Of a stretch of 17,565 nt of DNA, positions 7,682 through 16,338 are shown one piece after another. Source of the stretch: Zychaea mexicana. Its lineage: Eukaryota; Mucoromycota; Mucoromycetes; Mucorales; Lichtheimiaceae. Every line of letters begins with the position of its first letter. Position 1 is the stretch's first letter. Under the pieces are notes generated by a model that saw only the letters and a list, made by a program, of their open reading frames with translations, was not told the origin of the DNA and did no database searches. The position numbers and the translations under genes were made by a program. The stretch is from positions 1 through 17,565 of the forward strand of contig NW_026516930.1 in the NCBI RefSeq assembly GCF_025766255.1, written 5' to 3'.

Positions 7682-7868
7682 CTATTTACAATATTTTCTT
7701 CAACTGGTATATAATATAATGTGAATTCATACCTGGCATTCCTTTCTTACCAATTATTTTTATATATACACAAAATTCAATTTTTTGTACAATTTGGATT
7801 TTTACAGCCAATAGATTTCTTACAGCCAATAGTATTATCTAATATCTAATTGGAGTTGGATGTCCCCC
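7682..7868 (+). repeat. Element H copy II 3' end
   Basis: Near-identical to 4685-4869, including the near-palindrome (7770-7788), both TTACAGCCAATA motifs and the GGATGTCCCCC terminus. It confirms the element end independently of copy I. The base after it (AACATCG) differs from the ATTGC after copy I. Confidence 0.75.
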
Positions 7869-8300
7869 AACATCGAAAAGCAGCTCATCACTAAAAACAC
7901 ACCTGACCAAAAAAGATAAAGAGGAGATCAAGAGGCTCCTTACTGGAGTGGACTCGCATAAGTTTTGGACGTTGAAGTCCATGGAGTTGAGAGCGTGAGG
8001 AAACGGGGAAGGTGTCTAGTCAGTTGAAGAAAAGATGTACGACTTTGCGATCAAGTGCAATTATTGGCAGTAAGTATTATTTATTCACCCAAAGCGACTG
8101 TAAGCGAAACAAACGAGAAAAACTAAAATGTGCAATTGGTTATAGCCCGTATCAATCCATGATCTTAGATCTAGACGATGCTAATTGGACAGAAGTGTTC
8201 ACGACGGAGGAGCTGAAAGAAATTCGAGCACACGGAGCTCCCATATTACACACCGTGCCCGAAGACGTTCAAGAAAAATTAGGGTTACAAGCGTTCTTTA
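7869..8300 (+). pseudogene. Gene X-like family fragment
   Basis: The plus-strand frame reads KTHLTKKDKEEIKRLLTGVD, then SHKFWTLKSMELRA, two in-frame stops (TGA near 7996, TAG near 8017), then VEEKMYDFAIKCNYW. A GT-AG intron (8070-8145, GTAAGT...TATAG) joins in phase to HPYQSMILDLDDANWTEVF. The frame continues through EELKEIRAHGAPILHTVPED to a donor GTAAGT at 8301. This resembles internal exons of an expanded uncharacterised Mucoromycota gene family. The 5' part is missing at the element H boundary, and downstream exons are displaced or lost beyond the Merlin remnant. The stops mark it as broken. No function is assigned. Confidence 0.55.
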
Positions 8301-8386
8301 GTAAGTTACACAAAATATATAAAGTTATATAAAAACATTTTTTTTTGATTTTTCATAAAACATTTTTTTTCTTTTTCTTTATCAAA

Positions 8387-9346
8387 ATGTTTAAATCAAA
8401 TGAAATACTATTTCGAACACTTTACGGCAATGAACAAGCTATAATCTATTTACAAAAGCAAGGACTTATAAAACCTTTTATTTGTAAAAAATGCGAGAAA
8501 CCATTATCCATTGGAAAATATTATCAAAGATATTGATTTTATTGTTATCCAGATAATATTAGAAAAGGTGTATTTGCCGAAACATAATTTGAGAAAACAA
8601 ATCTACGACCAATACAAATAGTAGAACTATTACGTCAATGGATGATTGGTGTGTATCTTTTATAATATAACATATATAATATTAATTTGTTTTTTATATA
8701 GATCCTTCTCCTATAAAAGTGTCTCTACAAATGGGAATCGATGATGAAACAGTTACACGATTATATTCAAAAATACGCCTTACGATAAAAACATGGATCC
8801 TTAACAATCAAGAGTTATGGAAAAATGTAATTGGTGGACAAGATGAAATTGTTGAAATCGACGAATGCTGTTTTCGCAAAACAAAAATTACTACTGCAAA
8901 GCATAAACGATACAGAAAACATATGTAGATATTAGGCGGTTATTAAAGAAATTCAAATCTGTTCTTTTTGGTGCCTGTTCAAAATCGAAAAATGTCAACA
9001 TTATTATCAATAATCAAGGATCAAGTTTATCAAGGAAAAACTATAATCACTGATGGTTTACGATCTTATACAAGCTTAAACAAGATGGGATATATTCATA
9101 AAGCAGTTGATCATTCGAAATATTTTGTGCATCCAAATGATTCAACAATACATACTAACAGTATGGAAGGTTTTTTGGATGCATTTAAATAAACATATGC
9201 CCAATATAAAAAAAGATTCTGAGCTATATACATTGTATTTTTTAGATTATGCTTTTAGAAAAAGATATCATCATGATTTGTTTGAAATGTTTAAAACAGT
9301 TATTATGTATTATAATGAAAATCAAACGAAAATCCAAGATCAATAA
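8387..9346 (+). pseudogene. Merlin (IS1016/ISXO2-like) transposase, decayed
   Basis: MFKSNEILFRTLYGNEQAII begins at 8387. A Cys-x2-Cys pair in CKKCEKPLS is the start of the usual N-terminal zinc ribbon. An intron fits at 8649-8701 (GTGTGT...TATAG). The catalytic signatures are all present: VEIDECCF (first D), IITDGLRSY (second D) and HTNSMEGF (E). The C-terminus reads ELYTLYFLDYAFRKRY. Stops at about 8534, 8582, 8926 and 9190 and frame changes around 8930-8970 and 9180-9200 inactivate it. Clear terminal repeats were not found. It sits just after a splice donor of the upstream gene fragment, so it may have landed in an intron. Confidence 0.8.
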
Positions 9347-9385
9347 AAATACTCTTTATTCTATCAAATATTATATCCATATTTT

Positions 9386-9555
9386 TTAACTTATTGGTAT
9401 TATTTTCACTTGATAATTTTTTTCATACATTAATATATTGTATAATAATTGTAAACAATATTCATCTCTTTGAAAATTTTTATTAATGTTATTGCTATCA
9501 TTATCTTCTTTATCATCATCTGAATTGCTATCATCTGAATTATCATCATCTGAAT
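9386..9555 (-). pseudogene. Gene G, 3' piece: acidic C-terminus
   Basis: Directly after the TA bordering element A copy 2, the minus strand reads NSDDDNSDDSNSDDDKED, then NINKNFQRDEYCLQLLYNIL, ending in KIIPIS and a stop at 9386. The acidic GAT/AAT repeat is low complexity. Its first codon completes, through one TA, the GG left by the 5' piece at 1557-1665 (DDG + NSDDD), so the two pieces are in frame with each other. An upstream TTG-initiated reading into the element A end is fortuitous. Confidence 0.55.
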
Positions 9556-9557
9556 TA

Positions 9558-9579
9558 TGGTGCCCGCCACCTAGAAACG
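9558..9579 (+). repeat. Element A terminal inverted repeat (copy 2, 3' end)
   Basis: 22 bp starting TGGTGCCCGCCACC, the inverse of 1533-1554, with TA at 9556-9557 outside it. Confidence 0.85.
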
Positions 9580-9644
9580 ACAAGTGGACATTTCAAAATT
9601 TTTAATTTCCGCCTGTATAAACTTCTATTTTTAGCTAGCGATAT

Positions 9645-11195
9645 TTATTCTTCGTCTGTGAGATCATCAATGTCGAAAATTCGCCAGTGGGATTTATATT
9701 TTTTCATGGCTTTTTCTGCTTTTCGTCCAGTGAGTCCTTTCTCATATGCGTCAATATAACGCCATGCTTTTCGCTCAAAGCGACGTATCATAGCTAAAGG
9801 AATGCTATCTAAATATTGTGTAATGTTTTGGGAGAGGGATCTGAAGCTATAATCACATTCTTCCCTGGCAATTCTCTTTACAGCACCCCAGTATCTTTCA
9901 ATAAAGTTGCATTCGCAATGAAACTTTGGGTACAGATCGAATACATGGCCAGCATTTTCAACAGTTTCTGCAAGAGCTGTCACCTGTCTCCGAAAATCAG
10001 GATGGGACCCAAGAAGATGACGAGCGCAACAGCGGTTATCAGATGTACCAGGGCTGTTCTTACATGTCAACAATAGACCAGGAATCCATGTGCCACGCTC
10101 TTGCAAGATCTAAACCATTTTATAAATGATAGATACAGGACAAGATCTTGGTGCACAGAAAACATATATATCGGCATTAGCTTCAAGCTAAAAAAATATG
10201 ATCACTTACTCTTTTGATGCCTTTGAACTTCAGTTGTCCATTATCATCTTTGAAATACATGTTTTGCGGCTTTGGTACCCTCCCATACCCGGAGAGCTCG
10301 GTATAAAACCATCCGGACTTAAAATGGTTGCTAGGATCGGCATCCATGTCTGTGGGATGCAGACTCATTCTATTAACGCATAACGCATCTGGTGCAAACG
10401 CGTTATGATTGCTACTCTGGTCGAAGCAGAAAACAGCTACTTACGATCGTTAAAAACTCAAAATCAAGTAATATATAATATTCTCCCTTCACGTGCACAT
10501 ACCAATGCAATCGTCTCCATGTAGTGCATTGAAGATCGGGATGGCTCGCTCGCGTAATTGCTTCACCATATTCATGCTAGTCCAGTAGCCGTCCCTATTC
10601 GTGCCAGGATAGAAGATTGCTCTGGATTCCTTGAATTGGAGATCACCAAATCTTTCATCATCTGGATCAATCTTCAACGATCCATGGCAGGAGCACATAA
10701 AATCAGAAATCATTATTGATTGACCTTGACTTTTAGGTGTCAAAACGGTTTCTTCCTCAGTGAACCATGCAGATTTGACACCGTCGTTCGAGTAGAAAAT
10801 GCATTCGTCGTGTGTAACTAGCACATAACGGGTATCGCCATTACGTACAGTATCCGGAACACACTCGATTTCCATACTCTCGCCGGTGTATGTGACCATA
10901 TTTTTGGCGTATGTCAGCATTCTCTTGGTCCATTCCTTTCTATATTTCACCACATCATCTCTTTCGTGACCATCGTAAAAAACCTATAAAAGAATCTGAG
11001 CTCAGCCTACAATATCTGCTCGATCTGTACATCCACTCAACTTATAAATCCGTTCAACCGATATATCCATTCAATGCATATAGATAGTCAAATGGTAAAA
11101 AGCATTCATACGTACATTCTTCATATTTCTTCGGAATTTGTATCCCCACAAGTGCAAAGCTCTCGCAACTGTTCGTTCACCAATCGACACCGATA
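9645..11195 (-). pseudogene. Element A transposase, copy 2, catalytic C-terminal exons
   Basis: The end of exon 2 is 11195-11116 (HLWGYKFRRNMKN). Intron 10984-11115 (GTACGT), exon 3 10983-10503, intron 10437-10502, exon 4 10436-10210, intron 10110-10209 and exon 5 10109-9645 follow. All junctions keep frame. Motifs in order are VFYDGHERDDVVKYRKEW, VTHDECIFYSNDG (first Asp), FCFDQSSNHNAFAPDAL (second Asp), CCARHLLGSHPDF with Cys residues, and LYPKFHCECNFIERYWGAVK (catalytic Glu). The C-terminus ends FDIDDLTDEE. The catalytic triad is intact, so this half would be functional if joined to an intact 5' half. It is separated from that half by element T, and the 5' half also carries a frameshift. 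Confidence 0.8.
11194..11195. repeat. TA target-site duplication of element T (left)
   Basis: TA before CAGG; the single TA of the unoccupied site is at 54-55. Confidence 0.92.
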
Positions 11196-11750
11196 CAGGA
11201 TTTTGCATTCGATACCAATGCCGGCCTTCTATTTCTTCGTACTTTGAAGGATATTTTTGGTATGCAGGAGGAGCATTTTTTGGTATATGGGTGGCAGATT
11301 TTTCGTATGGGGGTGGGTGGTTTTTGGTTTGTGGGACAAGCTTTTAGTTTGTGGGACAACAGCTTTCGTAAACGGGCGAAAAGTTTTTCGGAATCGGTTC
11401 CGTTTACGGGCTGGCTATTTTTCGTATCTGGGCAACAGCTTGTTCGTATCTGGGTTACCCGAACTTCGCAAGTGGGATAATTTTTTTTCGTAGTGGGCAA
11501 GAAGATGTTCGTTACTGAGCAACTATATTTTCGTTCTCGGGTGTACGAATGTTCGTTTATGGAAGTGCCTATTTTTCGCATGGGGCAAGCAGTAGTTCGC
11601 TATGGTGCTAACTAATTATTCGCACTGAAGAAAATCAAAGTTCGTACAGGAGAAATAGCATTGTTCGCAATCGGCATCTCGCATTCGTAACTGGAAAGCA
11701 AGTATTTCGCAACTGAGTTAAGTGATGATAAGTCCACGCCGTTTGACGCC
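11196..11750 (+). repeat. Element T left inverted repeat (555 bp) made of about 24 motifs at 22-bp spacing
   Basis: Begins CAGGATTTTGCATTCG and ends GTTTGACGCC. Motif cores (TTCG, or TTGG/TTAG variants in the outer part) start at about 11208, 11236, 11257, 11280, 11302, 11324, 11344, 11365, 11387, 11399, 11421, 11443, 11465, 11487, 11508, 11530, 11552, 11575, 11596, 11619, 11641, 11664, 11684 and 11706. Apart from the first step and one half-step, spacing is 20-23, mostly 22. The unit consensus is about TTCGYANNNGGG. It differs from 16339-16893 by about three substitutions and two small indels. Long ORFs across it are by-products of the repeat. Confidence 0.9.
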
Positions 11751-11869
11751 CACGACGAGTGTATTTAAAGACGGGATATCATTGTGGGACATGTTTCTCA
11801 ACAAGTCGCATTAAAATGGTAGTACGAGGATATTACGAATCTTCCTCTCTTTTCCTCTTTCTTCTCAAA
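11751..11869 (+). promoter_or_regulatory. Putative promoter of the plus-strand element T gene
   Basis: Sequence between the left repeat and the first ATG, with a TATA-like TATTTAAAG at 11762-11770, about 100 bases before the start at 11870. Assigned by position and motif only. Confidence 0.4.
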
Positions 11870-13571
11870 ATGCTATCTAACAAACGTACTCTGTCCCGCT
11901 CCTCTTCAACTTCTTCTATGGATGTTGACATTCATCAGCAAAAGCGTGCTCGAACTATCAACCGCACAGGCTCGGAAATAGCAGCTGCTAGTAGTCTTTT
12001 GGGTATGTCTGCTGGTGGCCCAGTTGCAGCTCTTACGCGTTCTGCAAGCCAATTGTCTTTGCAAGACAATCTAGGTGAAGGAGGTATGTAATACTTATAC
12101 TTGCAATGTACAGTAAAAGCACTTCGTATCCTTACACTACTTCTATATGACGTTATTTCAAAAGGCGAACAATCTGACGAAGCGAGCACTATATCTGGTG
12201 CGCGCGTAGAGGCCAATCAGGAGGAAACTCGAAACGCATCGCATGTTGAGGGTAATAAGGCAAACAGGAAGAGTAAATATCCTAGCTCTTAACATATAGT
12301 TTATTGATCTACACAGAGCGCCCCAGAGATCACCGACTAGATTGGGAGGGTGATTTTGATATGAGTGCCAGTGGTGAGGAGGGCCCTTCAACCACCCGAC
12401 CTGAGCCTGAAGAGTCCGCTGATGCTAGTGGCAGTAGCAGCAGCTCTCGTAGAATTTCCCAGCAGCAAGGCAACAATGTTAATAAGAAAAGGGGGCCATA
12501 CAACCCTCCCACAAAAAGCCCAGATTGAGCAAGCTTTGGGAGACATGCTTGCAGGAAAATCAATGAAGCAAGCTGCTGCTGACAACAACATCAAGTTGAG
12601 CACCTTAAAGTGGCCGCTCAAATGCCCTCGATAACTTGGTGAAAAAGAAGAGAGGTCCTAAGGCGAAGGTTCATTTTACCGAAGAAATGAATAGGCATAT
12701 TTGCAAATATGCGGATGTGAACAGCATTGCATCACATGAACAGGTGTATGAAAACTTCCAGGAGACCTTTGGCGAGCAAGTTCCTCGGCATGTGATGAAG
12801 GAGCATTTGCAGAAAAATTTCCGTATCACCTTGAGACGCCATCAAACGTGGCCAAAGCAGCAAGAGGATGCAAATCATCTTCGATCTGAGATCGTACACT
12901 CTCTTGCTGTAGCAGGCGTCGATCCGCTTAAGTGTGTTTTTGTTGGTGAGGCAGCCTACGATGTCGACACAAATCGCAAGTATGGCGATGAAGTCAAAGC
13001 AAGAAGCAGAGCTGCCAAAAAGCAGGGTGCTAATCTGCAGATCAAGCAGCGAGTAAAATCGGAACTGCCGATAGCAACACGGCTATCTTACCTGGTTGCC
13101 ATGACGCGCAAACAAGTTGTCTACGAAGACTACCAGAAGCTTAGAAAGACGGAAGACGACGACGTAAAGAAGTTTGTTCGCACGTTGCTAGCTAAAATGG
13201 CGAGCACAGAACTTCAAGGATGGGACATCGTCTTTGATAATGCTTCACGCGAGACCAGAAAGATGATATCTCAGGTTGTCGAAGCAGGTGGCTCCAGGGC
13301 TATCTTCTTGCCACGATGCTCTGATATGAACGAATCACTTAATCCTGTTGAGTGGTTTTTTTCAACAGTAGAGCTACGGTGTAAGCGGCACAAGACCAAT
13401 GTGGATGACCCCAATGACTACATCTTCCGCCGATTGGAGCGTGCCATTAGGGATACGCAAGCAATCGATCTCAACCCATCATCCGCGGTAAGAGCTTGGT
13501 TTGCGACTGCAGCATTTGCAGCCTTTAAAAGCCGTCATTACATTCCTTTTCTCCATTCATTCTGTCTATAA
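11870..13571 (+). CDS. Element T accessory DDE-fold protein lacking the first catalytic Asp (frameshifts present)
   Basis: Exon 1 is 11870-12083 (MLSNKRTLSRSSSTSSMDVD, Ser-rich and basic). Intron 12084-12164, exon 2 12165-12251, intron 12252-12316 and exon 3 from 12317 follow, all GT-AG and in phase. Exon 3 has a Ser/acidic stretch, KKRGPYNPP, a helix-turn-helix-like region (EQALGDMLAGKSMKQAAADN), KKKRGPKAKVHF and a DDE core. The second Asp is in WDIVFDNAS and the Glu in SLNPVEWFF, with 37 residues between. At the first position the sequence is VFVGEAAYD where the partner transposase has VFVDEASF: GGT at 12945-12947. One-base insertions near 12506 (A run) and 12612 (AAGTGGCC) shift frame. It may be a non-catalytic partner or regulator, or simply a decayed second transposase. 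Confidence 0.7.
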
Positions 13572-13947
13572 TCCCTCTTCTGCCTCCATTATTTGTCTCC
13601 GTTCTTTATATACTGTATCCATCTCTTCGTCGTTGTCTTTCTTGGTCTTTATGCTCAAATTTTTTTCTTCACTATGCTCTATGCTTTCATTTTTCCTCTG
13701 ACTTGTTCACTATGCCTTCTTCTATTATTTATGTATCTCTTTGCCCGCTTCCCTTTATACTTTCTTTTTCTTCAAGCCCGTAACCTTTTATGCTAGTACT
13801 TCCCCATGCATTGAATATATGTCTCTATGAATATATACTTTATAAAAGAAAAAACGATTGATTGATTTTGGAAGTGTAGTGAAAAGTAATCAAAAAATCT
13901 ACAAACAGAGATATAAAAAAGGGAAAAGGGGTAGTATCGTTTTGAAT
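13572..13947. terminator. Convergent intergenic region of element T
   Basis: About 375 bases between the ends of the plus-strand gene and the minus-strand transposase gene. The plus strand is pyrimidine-rich (CTT/TCT runs) with no convincing ORF. It presumably holds both transcripts' 3' ends; TTTATAAAAG-like sequence lies near 13840-13850. No specific polyadenylation signal can be assigned. Confidence 0.4.
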
Positions 13948-15607
13948 TTAGAGGTTGTCCTCACGAGCAAGGCAGCGGTCAAAGTATTCGATCGAGTGGT
14001 CAATATAGCCAACGTAATCGCGTGGTGTAACTTTACTAATTGCCATCGCCAATCGATCATCTATATCCTTCATCTGGTCTGTGTTGGTATACTCAGACTG
14101 GCTGTCCCCTGTATTCTGATGCTGTAGCTGGTGCTGGATGTTAACGCGTCTGAAGCCGAACTTGACCTTTGAGAAAAATTCCTCGATTGGATTTAGAAAA
14201 GGAGAATAACGTGGTAACAGGACAAGGCGATATCCACGGTCAGCCACCTTGTTGCGGATATATTCTGCCGTATGGATTGCTGCATTGTCACATATAATAT
14301 TCCAACCCTTGCCTTGAAGGTTTCTTTTATCGAGCTCGTCCATTACCATGGTCAGAAAAGCATAAAAGTCCTGGGTTTTTGTTCCGCCTCCTTTTCCTCC
14401 TTTGTTGATCTTCGTACATATCTTGACAGCGCCAGTGTAGCTAATGGCTGCAAGCATAGAGCGCGATCGGGCATACATCTGTGGAACGATAACATGTGCT
14501 ACTTCCCCTGCAGGTGCCCATGCATAGTTTCGTCGCATATTTGCCATGAAAGATGCCTCATCAACAAAAACACTGTTGAGCCTATAGTCGACGATGCCGG
14601 TTTGGATATTATCATGAACAAATGCGGCACGCCTATCCTTTGTTTCCTCATTTGTGCGGCGTTCTGGATAGATGTGCGCTCGTTTGATTGTTATACGGAG
14701 CTTGTGTACGAGATGACGGTAAATTGTTGAGACAGCTAATAGCAGCCCAAATTCCTTGAAATATAATTCCTGTAGCTGCTCTAGGGTTGCTGTGTTGATC
14801 GTTTCGACGGTCTTTACAAGGAACTTGCTTCCAGCTTCTGTAATCTTTGATGGTCGTGTCTTTTTGTGTTTTATAGGCTCGGCGTTACCATCTCGTGTTT
14901 GGAATCGATAATCATGATCTCTGATGGTGCTCGCTGCTAGTCCTAACATCTCGGATGCCTTCTTGTTGGTCGCTCCACACAACTTTAAATAAAGAGCCCG
15001 GTCTTTGATATCTGACGAGTGCAACGCATTTTTGCCTCGTGAAATTTTGGGTGCTTTGGCTTGTTTGCGGCTACCTTTGGCAAACTGTAAAGAACTGATA
15101 TTATCTTCATCAGTATTCATTGGAGTAAATGTCGTATCGATCGAGCGCAATTGATGCTCATCATCATCAACTTCATGGCCGTCATCAGAATCGCTACTGC
15201 TGTCCTCATCAGTATCACTGCTAACGCCATCATTCTCCTGTATAAGCCGCGTAGGGTCGCTAGGAAAGCTGACAATTTCGTAACTGCCCAGCTCCTCAGA
15301 GCGGACAAAAGTTACTTCTTCCTCCATCTCAATATCCTCGTTTGGAATCGAGGTCGCGCTACCTGTAGCTAGTTAACGAATTGATTAGAGAGATTTTTAG
15401 CTACAGTATGTACGTATGTAAAAAAAAAGAATCAGGTATACCAGGAGTTTCGGTGCTACTATTCAACTGCATCTGCGTCATAGCTTTTTGAATCAGCCGA
15501 AGTGACCGTCTAGTGCTCTCTACTGGCTGTGGTTGTCGGGAGCGTTTTTTTATTGCTCTCGGGGTGAAAGGGACGTTGGATTTCTTTTGATGTTGGCGTG
15601 TTTTCAT
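13948..15607 (-). CDS. Element T transposase, DD34E, intact (528 aa)
   Basis: Exon 1 is 15607-15442 (MKTRQHQKKSNVPFTPRAIK, basic). A 73-nt intron (15369-15441, GTATAC...ACTAG, phase 1) follows, then exon 2 15368-13948. The joined frame is open for 528 codons. The order is a basic N-terminus, an acidic stretch (SSDTDEDSSSDSDDGHEVDD), a helix-turn-helix (LYLKLCGATNKKASEMLGLA), a second helical DNA-binding part (LLAVSTIYRHLVHKL), and a DDE_3-type core. The core has FVDEASF (D325), WNIICDNAAIH (D416) and FLNPIEEFF (E451), with exactly 34 residues between the second Asp and the Glu. It would act in the nucleus, cutting at the CAGG ends and joining to TA. It is longer than typical Tc1 transposases (about 340 aa) because of the N-terminal extension. 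No break was seen. Confidence 0.9.
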
Positions 15608-15663
15608 GATATAGAATGAAGAAGCGAAAAAAGAGGGTGCTCAATGTTTATTGAAGTATCTTT

Positions 15664-15675
15664 GTATTTAAAAAG
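15664..15675 (-). promoter_or_regulatory. TATA-like box of the element T transposase gene
   Basis: CTTTTTAAATAC on the minus strand, about 57-68 bases before the start codon at 15607. It lies in the 234-base gap after the small basic gene. Motif and position only. Confidence 0.4.
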
Positions 15676-15841
15676 TGTCGTTGTAACACATACCATCTCA
15701 ATGTAAAAGTAAAAACATGTAACTGTAAACAAATAAGCTCTTCGTAAGTTCTTTAGAACAATTAACTTTACTCTATAATGATGTGGTATATACAAGCATT
15801 CTCATAGTTGACATCTTTTGCAACATATGCAGGTTTCTTCT

Positions 15842-16213
15842 TTATTTTTTCGTAGTAGCATTAACCATTATGGGAGACTTTATGGTGTTATGCTCATCAA
15901 CTATGGCAAAGATATAATTGGATTGACACAAACGTCTCTTTTCATATTTATAGTTGTACCTGGTTTACTAAGGTGCTTTTTGCTAGTTGTCACTAAGCTT
16001 AGACGCTTCATTTTCGCGGTTAGGATGCTGATTTCATACTCATCAGGGACCCATTTTTGCTGCAAGAGCTTGACATCATCCGTAAACGAACGTAGACCAA
16101 AGCGATTCTTTAAGCTCTTTCGGCGAGGGCTCCTGTACTTTTTTTGACGCGCTTTTCCTGGAAGCTGAAGTTTTTTTGACTTTGTCGGTCTTGTTTCGGT
16201 TTATTCTTCCCAT
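15842..16213 (-). CDS. Element T small basic protein (two exons, one-base frameshift)
   Basis: Starts at 16213 (MGRINRNKTDKVKKTSASRK). After a run of seven A it is open only in the neighbouring frame: RSPRRKSLKNRFGLRSF, then TDDVKLLQQKWVPDEYEISI and LTAKMKRLSLVTTSKKHLSK. A 59-nt intron (15901-15959, GTACAA...CATAG) joins in phase to VDEHNTIKSPIMVNATTKK and a stop at 15842. Removing one A makes a single frame of about 104 codons. It is very basic, without membrane segments, and fits a nuclear DNA-binding accessory protein, but the family is not recognised. It lies just inside the right repeat, on the same strand as and upstream of the transposase. A plus-strand ORF over the same bases is its antisense. 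Confidence 0.5.
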
Positions 16214-16338
16214 AGGATGTGCAAACGGTGAAAAAAAGCCCGTTCAATATTTTTAAAAAGCTTTAAGTACCAGAAAAGGGTACCGACAGATACTTGTAAT
16301 ACATAGGCACTCGGATGAACACCAACACATCCGATTCT
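16214..16338 (-). promoter_or_regulatory. Upstream region of the small basic gene
   Basis: 125 bases between the gene start and the right inverted repeat, with CTTTTTAAAAATAT-like sequence on the minus strand near 16246-16261 that could serve as a TATA element. No ORF. Confidence 0.3.

Larger units (their letters stand above)
6033..7868 (+). mobile_element. Element H, copy II: 5'-truncated, with extra internal segment
   Basis: 6033-6437 matches copy I 4278-4683, and 7681-7868 matches 4684-4869, ending again in GGATGTCCCCC. Everything upstream is missing, with the break at the MITE 1 boundary. Between the two matching parts lies an extra 6438-7680, made of a segment with a minus-strand ORF (6485-6964) plus MITE 2. 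Either copy I is internally deleted and H normally carries two genes, or copy II received an insertion. Confidence 0.65.

Noticed and set aside
9386..9583. 65-codon minus-strand ORF starting at 9583
   Set aside because: It needs a TTG start and its first residues are the element A terminal repeat; only the part after the TA belongs to gene G.
11138..11581. Several long ORFs on both strands across the inverted repeats (also 16474-17056)
   Set aside because: They arise from the 22-bp motif array and appear as mirror copies in both ends; overlapping frames with Trp/Phe/Gly-rich products and no domain.
11196..11750. CRISPR-like array of 22-bp units
   Set aside because: Units are degenerate, without conserved repeats separated by unique spacers, in a eukaryotic transposon end.
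13501..13796. Two plus-strand ORFs after the accessory gene
   Set aside because: Pyrimidine-rich non-coding sequence giving Ser/Phe/Leu runs; no start context, domain or conserved splice signal.
14272..14730. Plus-strand ORF of 152 codons
   Set aside because: Antisense to the intact DD34E transposase core.
15818..16147. Plus-strand ORF of 109 codons, apparently hydrophobic
   Set aside because: Antisense to the spliced small basic gene; low-complexity hydrophobic content follows from Lys/Arg-rich sequence on the other strand.
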